From Sphaerospermopsis kisseleviana NIES-73 (GTDB taxonomy: Bacteria > Cyanobacteriota > Cyanobacteriia > Cyanobacteriales > Nostocaceae), in the NCBI RefSeq assembly GCF_002368075.1, contig NZ_AP018314.1, forward strand, positions 3,506,405 through 3,546,069: a stretch of DNA of 39,665 bases, read 5' to 3'. Shown piece after piece: positions 32,861 through 39,665 of this stretch (position 1 is its first letter; every line of letters starts with the position of its first letter). The position numbers were made by a program, and so were the translations under genes. The notes under the pieces are model-generated. The model saw only the letters and a list, made by a program, of their open reading frames with translations. It made no database searches and was not told the origin of the DNA.

Positions 32861-33535
32861 ATGGACATTAAGCAGCTACGCCAAGTTTTAAAATTAAAGT
32901 GGTTAACTTACTATCAAGAAAATATTTCTTGGTTAACAAAAATGCAAATTTGGCGCACCTATGATGGTGTGAGACGACCTTCATCTGGTTATATTTTAGC
33001 CACTCTCTCGGTTTTAGAACCGCGTTTACAGCACATACTTCCTTTTATTCTGGAGTTAAATAATAATCCTGATCAAATAGTCGCTGCTTTAGGGTTGAAT
33101 TTTAATCCTGATGAGGAGTTGCGTTTATTAGAATTAGAAAAATCTTTAGCTAAAAACCAAATTGTTCACAAAAATTCTGTGACTTGTTCTCATACAGATA
33201 CACAGATAAAACAAGATTTTCAGTCTAGGGTTGAACCGAAAAAAAAACAGGTATTGTTAAGAATTGTTCCCAGTGTTGAACACAAACAGCAATCTGTTTC
33301 TGCGGTGACAATTAGCAAACCAGTAGATCATCATTTTACCGCAGCTAGGGAAGAAATATCTCAGAAAACCCATAGATTAGGAATTGGGCGATTACCAAAT
33401 ATCACAGAACCAATTCCTATCAAATATCAATTTACAGGTCTTCCCGTCAAAGAAATTTCTTATATTTCTGCTACTACTAACGCCCGCAGTTTACCCGCTT
33501 GGATGGATGAATTTTGTCCAGGGGTGAATAGGTGA
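32861..33535 (+). CDS. DUF5331-like conserved cyanobacterial protein
   Basis: From ATG 32861 the protein has 224 residues. The N-terminal domain (MDIKQLRQVLKLKWLTYYQE, WRTYDGVRRPSSGYILATLS, LEPRLQHILPFILELNNNPD, QIVAALGLNFNPDEEL) is conserved in cyanobacteria, and I recall it as DUF5331. The C-terminal half is low-complexity and charged, with a final ARSLPAWMDEFCPG motif that may be a binding peptide. There is no membrane helix. The upstream [2Fe-2S] gene 56 bases away suggests that they work together, but no function is established. Confidence 0.7.
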   Translation: MDIKQLRQVLKLKWLTYYQENISWLTKMQIWRTYDGVRRPSSGYILATLSVLEPRLQHILPFILELNNNPDQIVAALGLNFNPDEELRLLELEKSLAKNQIVHKNSVTCSHTDTQIKQDFQSRVEPKKKQVLLRIVPSVEHKQQSVSAVTISKPVDHHFTAAREEISQKTHRLGIGRLPNITEPIPIKYQFTGLPVKEISYISATTNARSLPAWMDEFCPGVNR

Positions 33536-33655
33536 CTGGGGACTGGTGACTGGGGACTGGGAAGAAAGCAGGGGGCAGGGTGCAGGGTGCAGGGGGAAAG
33601 GGGAAGTTAATAACCCAATCACCAATCACCAATCACCAATCACCAATCACCTATA
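33530..33655. repeat. Composite STRR block between convergent genes
   Basis: GGTGACTGGGGACT units, then GCAGGGT units, then about five CAATCAC heptamers, ending near the stop of the ygfZ-like gene. Confidence 0.92.
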
Positions 33656-34634
33656 ATGGATATTCATGAGAAACAAAGGGGATGGAAACAACTTCTCCTT
33701 CACTGTTTCCTACTTGCACTTTTAACCCTACACCACCAGCTTTAGAACGAATGTAACCTAGTCCAAAATGACCTTCAGGGGTTTCTGTGTAACTGGTAAG
33801 TTTACCGACTTTTTCATCTCCTATGGTAATCACGCTTCCTGGTGCTGCGGGAGCGTTAAGACTAATTCCCCATAAATATTGTTTTACACCTTTATAGGTG
33901 TTTAATCTAGCAATAGTTTCTTGACCGATGTAACAACCTTTATTAAAAGATACAGTTTGCCACAAACCGATCTCTAAGGGATTATACTCATCAGTGATTT
34001 CTGCATCGGGTACAGGACGACCTTGTAATATTCGCAAAGTTTCCCAATGGCGATCGCTCAATTCTACCGCATCATATTCTAATATTTTCTCCCACAGTTT
34101 TTGTTTTTCCGCTACAGGGAAAATGAGAGTATATCCAGGGATAGCTAACCCACTACCCACGGCAAAAATCATATTATCAACCACAATGTGACTATTATTG
34201 GGTTTACCAATCAGTGAACCAGCCCCCAATTTTTCTACAATAGCATCGCTTTGGGGTCCGATGAGGCTAAAAGTTGCAGTTTCATCAGTGATATCGGTTA
34301 ACGTTACCTTGTCTGCAAAAAATATGTAACGATCTAACCATGACATCAAAAATTCTCGCCGATGGGGTGAAACTAAAAGTAACACTGCATCATCGAGAAC
34401 ATAACCAGTTACTAAATCTATAGTTCTGGCTGTGGATGTAACCATTACAGTATCACAACCTTCACCTGGTTTGAGGCGTTGAAAATCATTGGTGCTTTGG
34501 TTGTGTAAAAACCGCAGACTGTCATCACTAGAAACACGGATGCGTCCCCAATGGGAGCGATCGCACACAGCAACTTTTTCTTTAGCTGCATGAATAGCTG
34601 CTGCATTTTTATTATCAATTGCAGATGTTGGCAT
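33651..34634 (-). CDS. ygfZ: YgfZ/GcvT-like folate-binding protein
   Basis: YgfZ proteins are tetrahydrofolate-dependent factors that help make or repair some Fe-S enzymes. From ATG 34634 (a TTG frame starts 9 bases earlier) the protein has 327 residues. The hallmark KGCYIGQE is present at 232-239 with Cys234, and the GcvT-like fold blocks RFLHNQSTND, SLIGPQSDAI and EIGLWQTVSFNKG are seen. It is cytoplasmic. The gene neighbours the 51-aa gene and mtnP, without evident operon. Confidence 0.9.
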   Translation of the reverse strand: MPTSAIDNKNAAAIHAAKEKVAVCDRSHWGRIRVSSDDSLRFLHNQSTNDFQRLKPGEGCDTVMVTSTARTIDLVTGYVLDDAVLLLVSPHRREFLMSWLDRYIFFADKVTLTDITDETATFSLIGPQSDAIVEKLGAGSLIGKPNNSHIVVDNMIFAVGSGLAIPGYTLIFPVAEKQKLWEKILEYDAVELSDRHWETLRILQGRPVPDAEITDEYNPLEIGLWQTVSFNKGCYIGQETIARLNTYKGVKQYLWGISLNAPAAPGSVITIGDEKVGKLTSYTETPEGHFGLGYIRSKAGGVGLKVQVGNSEGEVVSIPFVSHEYPL

Positions 34635-34772
34635 AGTAATCAAGACTTACCCTATTTTCAGGTTTTTTACATCACAAATATTAACAAATATAGATACCTG
34701 CTTACCAGTGATGTTGATAATAAAACACCTGAGATGTATGGAGTTAATCCAAAATCTAAAATTTCAAATTTC

Positions 34773-34928
34773 TTAATCTACAACTCTAATTAAGCCTTTT
34801 TTTAAACCATCAAATACTTGATTGATTTGCATAATATGTTGATCTTGGCGCGTAATTCGGCGATTGGTAAATATGCGTTGCAAGATTGCTTCTAAATTGC
34901 TGGGATCTGAATTAGCTATAAATTGCAT
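34773..34928 (-). CDS. 51-aa hypothetical protein with strong ribosome site
   Basis: ATG 34928 follows GAGGTGG, 4-6 bases upstream, a good Shine-Dalgarno. The product (SNLEAILQRIFTNRRITRQD ... QINQVFDGLKKGLIRVVD) is a small, helical, soluble protein with a pattern I associate with conserved cyanobacterial short proteins, but I know no name. It sits between two convergent/divergent genes and is monocistronic. Confidence 0.65.
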   Translation of the reverse strand: MQFIANSDPSNLEAILQRIFTNRRITRQDQHIMQINQVFDGLKKGLIRVVD

Positions 34929-35116
34929 ATTTCCACCTCGCAGTTTATTTATTTTCGATGCTAATCTATTCTAAAATATCAACTTTTGATAAAGTTTACA
35001 TTCGTAGCGCTACGGAAACGCACAAAATTTAATCTAATTGCAAATTTGTAGCTTTAGGTTATTCATTTTTTCGGTAAAATAACTTAGATGTTTAAAAGTT
35101 CACAGGTTTATAAAAT

Positions 35117-35989
35117 ATGACATTAGCGGAAATTGGAATTATTGGTGGCAGTGGTTTATACAAAATGGAATCTCTGAAGGATGTAGAAGAAATAGAAATA
35201 GAAACACCTTTTGGCTCACCATCAGATGCGGTAATTATCGGCACTTTAGCAGATACAAAAGTTGCCTTTTTGGCTCGTCATGGTCGTAATCATACGTTAT
35301 TACCTTCTGAATTGCCGTTCTGTGCCAATATCTATGCTATGAAGCAATTAGGAGTAAAATACTTAATTTCTGCTAGTGCAGTTGGTTCGTTGAAAGCAGA
35401 GGTAAAACCATTAGATATGGTAGTTCCAGATCAGTTTATTGACAGAACTAAAAACCGTATTTCCACGTTTTTTGGTGAAGGAATTGTAGCGCATATTGCA
35501 TTTGGTGATCCAATTTGTAAAAATTTGGCGGCTGTTTTAGCTGATGCGATCGCTTCTCTAAATTTACCTGATGTCACTCTTCACCGTGAAGGTACTTATG
35601 TCTGTATGGAGGGTCCTGCATTTTCTACCAAAGCTGAATCAAATCTTTATCGCAGTTGGGGTGCAACAATTATTGGCATGACCAATTTACCAGAAGCAAA
35701 GTTAGCCAGAGAAGCGGAAATTGCTTATGCAACTTTGGCTTTAGTTACAGATTATGATTGTTGGCATCCAGATCATGATAATGTCACAGTAGAGATGGTG
35801 ATTGGCAATTTACAACGCAATGGGGTAAATGCCCAAAAAGTAATTCAAGAAACTGTAAAGCGGTTAAGTGAAAACCCCCCTCAAAGTGATGCCCATTCTG
35901 CTTTGAAATATGCAATTTTGACAAATTTAGCAAATGCACCAGCCGCAACTAAGGAGAAGTTAAGTTTGTTGTTGGAGAAGTATTTATAG
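35117..35989 (+). CDS. mtnP: S-methyl-5'-thioadenosine phosphorylase
   Basis: The enzyme splits methylthioadenosine to adenine and methylthioribose-1-phosphate in methionine salvage and polyamine recycling. The 290-residue protein has GGSGLYKME (phosphate site), [32 protein letters not shown], and [20 protein letters not shown], which are typical of the MTAP branch of the PNP family. DYDCWH is the expected late motif. STRR follows straight after the stop. Confidence 0.95.
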   Translation: MTLAEIGIIGGSGLYKMESLKDVEEIEIETPFGSPSDAVIIGTLADTKVAFLARHGRNHTLLPSELPFCANIYAMKQLGVKYLISASAVGSLKAEVKPLDMVVPDQFIDRTKNRISTFFGEGIVAHIAFGDPICKNLAAVLADAIASLNLPDVTLHREGTYVCMEGPAFSTKAESNLYRSWGATIIGMTNLPEAKLAREAEIAYATLALVTDYDCWHPDHDNVTVEMVIGNLQRNGVNAQKVIQETVKRLSENPPQSDAHSALKYAILTNLANAPAATKEKLSLLLEKYL

Positions 35990-35992
35990 GGC

Positions 35993-36110
35993 ATTGGGAA
36001 TTGGGAATTGGGAATTGGGAATTGGGAATTGGGAATTGGGTTATTCATCCTCCCAGTCCCCAGTCACCAGTCACCAGTCACCAGTCACCAGTCCCCAGTC
36101 CCCAGTCCCC
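35993..36110. repeat. Composite STRR block (TTGGGAA, then CAGTCAC/CCCAGTC)
   Basis: Seven GGGAATT heptamers (about 35995-36040) followed by about seven CAGTCAC/CAGTCCC heptamers, directly before the stop of the caspase-like gene on the minus strand. Confidence 0.95.
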
Positions 36111-38246
36111 TCACACTACCTTAAAACTAAAATTCAGACTTGCCCAGTTATTCACATTTAATACATAAGAATCAGTAGTAGTTCCATTGATTTCCGCTTT
36201 AGCTTTAGTACCATTATGTAAATCTTGCAGTAAAGCCTGGGCAACTTCTAAGGTATTAACTAACTGACTAATGGGCTGTTGATCAGCGGTGGGATACCTA
36301 GCCGTTACCAAGGCTGCTAAAGTTTCCGTAAAAGGAGATGTACTCAATATTAGTTGATGTTCACAAAACAATGCTCGTGTAGGCAACAACCAGCCAAAGG
36401 TAGTATCATTTTGGGGGAATTTCAGGGTTTGCCCTGGGGGAATGACTATTTCTTGCAGATCGGGTTTGGTGTCAGAAGCACTTGCTTCTGGGGACATTTG
36501 CCAAGGGTAAAAAGCTATGGCACTTCTAGTATTATTTAACCCCACCAGCATTACATAAATTGGGCGATCGCTCAAATTTTCTACCCGGTACTGCATCCTA
36601 CTACCCACGGGAACTGTAGGAACAACTGTTCCTGGGGTGGTAAATGCTTTGTTAGTTGTAGTTTCCCCACTCAGATTGCGCCATGTTTGTCGCTGCATAA
36701 CTACACGAGGCGAGATTTTGTTCATCATCTCTAAACTCGCTTTCACCAGTAAACGAGAAGAACCTTCATTTTCTGTCAGTCGCCATAACTTGGCGGCTAA
36801 CAAGGTGGAAAATTTGGGTGTTAATCTTTGTACTGCAACTTTAACTGCTTCTCCAATTTCTCCAGAAGTATTATTTATTAGCTCACCACTGAGAGAAAAA
36901 AGACCATAACGACTAGGAACATTTTCCACTTTACCAAATACGTAATCAGCGCCCTGATCTGCTGAGGCAATATTTATCATGCGGGTAATGGCTGCAAAGG
37001 CACTGGTAGCGTCTACACGCTCAATTCTTTCCAGTCCCGAATCTAAGGCTACTGTTAAATTAATATTCCGGGGTAACATACGTACAGATTCCTGTACCAG
37101 TTGCCCAACTTGTAGAGATTTGCTATGTTCTTGACTAGATATCTGTGCTTTTGCAGTTAAGCCACTGCGGGACTTTAATATTAACTGTTCTCCAGTCGGC
37201 AAAGTCAATCTCGAATTAACACCATAGTATTGCCAAACGTGCGGGGGGATTCCTCCTAACCATAATTGTACTGTTTTACCATCGTCATCCTTAGCTTTCA
37301 CTACTCCTTCTGCTGTAGTGCTTTCTATGGGAAAATTCTCATTAATTAAAACACTTTGAGGATTTTTCTTCTCACTGAGTAACCCTGGTTGCTGTTCACT
37401 ACCCAGTTTGTACATAGAACTACTAGCATGAGATAGCAGAACTTGAATTGTTGTGGCTGGGGTTGCTTCCCATAGATATTGAGTCAGAACGTAGGTAAAT
37501 AAACCCGCACTGAAACCAGAAAACAATAATTCTCCTGCTGTTTGCTCTGGTTGTGAAGTTGCTTTTATCACCATGACATTGTTAGCAACTGAGTTCTGTG
37601 TTTGCAGGTGGTTGAACAGATCCAGTTCTTTGAGTGCTAACTTTGCTGTTGATGGTTCTGGACGGGCGCGAAATCGCAAACCGGCAGGATGTAATGTACT
37701 TTTAGCATAGTAGCTAGTATCTAATACTGCTGTTACTCGGTCTGTGGGGAGCGATCGCAATAATCCTAAAAGATTTTCTTCTAATAAATAGTTGACAAAA
37801 TTTATATTCTGTGAATTTTCGTCAACTGGGATCAGGGCATTCTGCAAATTTTCTGGGAAAGTACCCAACTTGACACGACTACCATAGCCGCTAAAGTGGA
37901 AAATCACAACATCATCGGCTTTTGCTTGTTTACCCAAGTGATCTAAAATAGCTGCCTCAATAAATTCTCGACTGGCTTGTTCCTCAGTTAAGGTAAGAAT
38001 ATCTGAAGTTGCAAAGCCAAAACGGTGAATCAAAAGTTCTTTTTGCAATTCCACATCTGTCAGACAACCACCAAGGGCGGGACTTTGTGGATATTGATTT
38101 ATACCTATTAGCAATGCCAACTTGCGGCTATTGGGTGCTGCTAAAGCTTGATAATAGTGATTTCCCAAAGTCAACCACTCAGCTTGAGTTAAACCCAATA
38201 GTGCCAGTATAGAGCCAATTCTTCCTAAAAACGCACGCCGTTTCAT
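36111..38246 (-). CDS. Caspase-fold protein (orthocaspase) with DUF4384-like end and substituted catalytic dyad
   Basis: Caspase-family proteins are Cys proteases with a His-Cys dyad. The 711-residue product starts with a twin-arginine-like signal ([19 protein letters not shown], about 1-37), then a p20-like caspase domain (41-280). In active members the motif is HYSGHGS; here it is FHFSGYGSR, so His is Tyr121. The Cys motif LDSCHSG is LDTSYYAKS, so Cys is Ser178. Hence it is probably not a protease. The C-terminal part ([40 protein letters not shown]) resembles DUF4384. Tyr/Ser variants of cyanobacterial orthocaspases are known. Export by Tat would place it in the periplasm. Role unknown. 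Confidence 0.88.
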   Translation of the reverse strand: MKRRAFLGRIGSILALLGLTQAEWLTLGNHYYQALAAPNSRKLALLIGINQYPQSPALGGCLTDVELQKELLIHRFGFATSDILTLTEEQASREFIEAAILDHLGKQAKADDVVIFHFSGYGSRVKLGTFPENLQNALIPVDENSQNINFVNYLLEENLLGLLRSLPTDRVTAVLDTSYYAKSTLHPAGLRFRARPEPSTAKLALKELDLFNHLQTQNSVANNVMVIKATSQPEQTAGELLFSGFSAGLFTYVLTQYLWEATPATTIQVLLSHASSSMYKLGSEQQPGLLSEKKNPQSVLINENFPIESTTAEGVVKAKDDDGKTVQLWLGGIPPHVWQYYGVNSRLTLPTGEQLILKSRSGLTAKAQISSQEHSKSLQVGQLVQESVRMLPRNINLTVALDSGLERIERVDATSAFAAITRMINIASADQGADYVFGKVENVPSRYGLFSLSGELINNTSGEIGEAVKVAVQRLTPKFSTLLAAKLWRLTENEGSSRLLVKASLEMMNKISPRVVMQRQTWRNLSGETTTNKAFTTPGTVVPTVPVGSRMQYRVENLSDRPIYVMLVGLNNTRSAIAFYPWQMSPEASASDTKPDLQEIVIPPGQTLKFPQNDTTFGWLLPTRALFCEHQLILSTSPFTETLAALVTARYPTADQQPISQLVNTLEVAQALLQDLHNGTKAKAEINGTTTDSYVLNVNNWASLNFSFKVV

Positions 38247-38346
38247 AAATTAGCTGTTAACCCTCAGTCGATAAGGTACAGCTTAAAGGGCTGAGGGCTA
38301 AAGAGTAAAGTTTGAAATTAGACTTTTTGCTACTTTTTCAGTCTCT

Positions 38347-39531
38347 TTAAACCAAAGCTGGTTGTTGGATAGACATTGCTCTGGCTAACTCGGCTGCCAC
38401 TTCTGGACGAGAAAATTCTGGTGGGGGTAACTCACCACGACGCAACATTTCTCTAACTTTTGTTCCCGATAGGTGAACCCGTTCCTCTGGTTTGCTAGGA
38501 CTGGTTTTAGTGGTGGCCATTTGTTTGGTGCGTGTGCAGTAGAAAGCGTGTTCAAACTTCATTGGCACAATGCCCAGTTCTTCTGGCGCAAACTCATCAA
38601 ATATATATTGAGCGTCATAAGTGCCGTAGTAGTCACCTACTCCCGCATGATCTCGCCCAACTATAAAATGTGTACAGCCGTAATTTTTACGCACTAGAGC
38701 ATGGAAAATAGCTTCTCTGGGTCCTGCATAACGCATTGCCGCTGGGTTAATTGCCAGAATTACTCGATCTAAGGGGTAATAATGATCCATTAATATTTCA
38801 TAACAACGCATCCGTACATCCGCAGCGATGTCATCTTCTTTGGTTGCACCGACTAATGGGTGTAAAAATAGACCATCAACTGTTTCCAAGGCGCACTTTT
38901 GAATGTACTCATGGGCGCGGTGGATGGGGTTGCGAGTTTGGAAACCAACGATAGTTTTCCAGCCTTTTTCTCTAAACATTTGCCGGGAAGCAGCGGGATC
39001 TATTTGGTAGGCGGGAAACTGGGGATGAGGATCACGTTGCAGTAACCAGATATCCCCAGCCAGATTCACAGAACCTTGGTTATATACTACCTGTACTCCA
39101 GGGTGTTTGGCTTCATCTGTGCGATATACATTTACAGCTTCGCGTTTTTTGTCGTAAGTATATTTTTCGCTTAGTTCCAAAACCCCAATGTACTCGCCAT
39201 TGGGGTTATCCAGACGCACTAAACCACCTACTTGGAGAGGGGCGGCAACTTCTTCTGTGACAGATAGTGTAATGGGAATTGACCAAACAGTACCGTTAGC
39301 CAATCGCATTTCTGCGACTACGCGATTATAGTCGGCTTGGTTCATGAAACCAGTCAGCGGACTAAAACCACCGATCGCAATCATTTCTAGATCGGAAATG
39401 GCTCGCTCATCAAGGGTTACTCGTTGTAAAAATTCTGCTTTGGAAAGAAATAATTCTCTTTGTTCAGTTGAAGCAATTCTGTTAATTAATTCTCCGCCGT
39501 GGGGGGCGATCGCATCTGGTTGGTAACTCAA
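38347..39531 (-). CDS. sat: Sulfate adenylyltransferase (ATP sulfurylase)
   Basis: The enzyme makes adenosine 5'-phosphosulfate from ATP and sulfate, the first step of sulfate assimilation. The 394-residue protein has [16 protein letters not shown] (ATP site), [32 protein letters not shown], and [10 protein letters not shown] (second ATP motif), and the [20 protein letters not shown] end. This is the full-length, dimeric or oligomeric type without APS-kinase domain. It is monocistronic; its promoter lies in the last 130 bases of the window. There is no CysK or PAPS reductase gene adjacent. Confidence 0.96.
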   Translation of the reverse strand: MSYQPDAIAPHGGELINRIASTEQRELFLSKAEFLQRVTLDERAISDLEMIAIGGFSPLTGFMNQADYNRVVAEMRLANGTVWSIPITLSVTEEVAAPLQVGGLVRLDNPNGEYIGVLELSEKYTYDKKREAVNVYRTDEAKHPGVQVVYNQGSVNLAGDIWLLQRDPHPQFPAYQIDPAASRQMFREKGWKTIVGFQTRNPIHRAHEYIQKCALETVDGLFLHPLVGATKEDDIAADVRMRCYEILMDHYYPLDRVILAINPAAMRYAGPREAIFHALVRKNYGCTHFIVGRDHAGVGDYYGTYDAQYIFDEFAPEELGIVPMKFEHAFYCTRTKQMATTKTSPSKPEERVHLSGTKVREMLRRGELPPPEFSRPEVAAELARAMSIQQPALV

Positions 39532-39665
39532 CGTGATTCCTTCCGTAATTTATAAATATTGTTATTGTTGCAATCTATGTACTAAGTTATCAAATTGTGG
39601 GTACTTTGTGTTACAAGTTCACAAAAAAAATTTTCTATTGCCGGTCGGAAAGGGTGTGATTGGGG

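Noticed and set aside
1-39665. CRISPR array
   Set aside because: The direct repeats found are tandem heptamers or 57-bp units without unique spacers of constant length; no cas gene is present.
1-39665. Prophage or complete insertion sequence
   Set aside because: No transposase, integrase or phage structural gene is found; only MITE-like and hairpin elements.

Overview
This window comes from a filamentous, probably heterocyst-forming cyanobacterium (order Nostocales). It carries photosynthesis genes (psb27, petN, a phycobilin-type heme oxygenase). I counted about 26 copies of the palindrome GCGATCGC (HIP1), where chance would give about one. It also has many short tandem heptanucleotide repeats (STRR type, e.g. 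units of GGTGACT, TTGGGAA, AATTGGT) and A+T-rich DNA. I do not assign a genus.

Layout. 0-4.5 kb: psb27 with a terminator, the deazaflavin gene cofH, a GT2-GtrA membrane glycosyltransferase, a small membrane protein, then petN with a 53-aa partner; petN and its partner are too short for usual ORF cut-offs. 4.6-6.3 kb: a ribbon-helix-helix/MazF-type toxin-antitoxin pair and a 44-aa orphan gene. 6.3-12.3 kb: a 1069-aa phosphorylase-kinase-alpha/GH15-like protein, a DmeF-type metal exporter with a His-rich loop, a Uma2 protein and a class-A beta-lactamase-fold protein. 12.4-14.3 kb: a patch of decaying defence/mobility genes (Rpn nuclease with a nonsense codon, a frameshifted type IIG restriction-modification fragment, hicB with a broken hicA). 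14.5-17.6 kb: NlpC/P60 endopeptidase, GT2 glycosyltransferase, MFS exporter. 17.6-20.5 kb: composite repeat, tRNA-Arg(ACG), moaC, three small conserved proteins, an ABA4-like membrane protein and a 57-bp tandem hairpin repeat. 20.6-25.4 kb: CobW GTPase, a small orphan gene, a Ser/Thr kinase with WD40 repeats and an intact hicA-hicB pair with an operator-like palindrome. 25.5-31.4 kb: heme oxygenase, glmM, a MITE-like element beside a glycosyltransferase remnant, 1-Cys peroxiredoxin, Uma2, cysK. 31.5-39.5 kb: peroxiredoxin-like protein, thioredoxin-like [2Fe-2S] protein, a DUF5331-like protein, YgfZ/GcvT-like protein, a 51-aa orphan gene, MTA phosphorylase, a catalytically substituted caspase homologue (pseudo-orthocaspase) and ATP sulfurylase.

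Gene relationships. Most genes are single transcription units on either strand, often bounded by rho-independent hairpins or STRR tracts. True pairs with overlapping or near-touching ends are the three toxin-antitoxin loci, petN with its 53-aa neighbour, and the [2Fe-2S]/DUF5331-like pair. Sulfur metabolism recurs (cysK, mtnP, sat), but these genes are not in one operon.

I see no complete prophage, transposase, CRISPR array or biosynthetic cluster. The most unusual features are the repeat families (an inverted-repeat element with tandem 57-bp and 11-bp amplification, a 15-bp-arm hairpin family, a 205-bp MITE-like element), the decaying defence patch, the substituted caspase and the recovered small genes.
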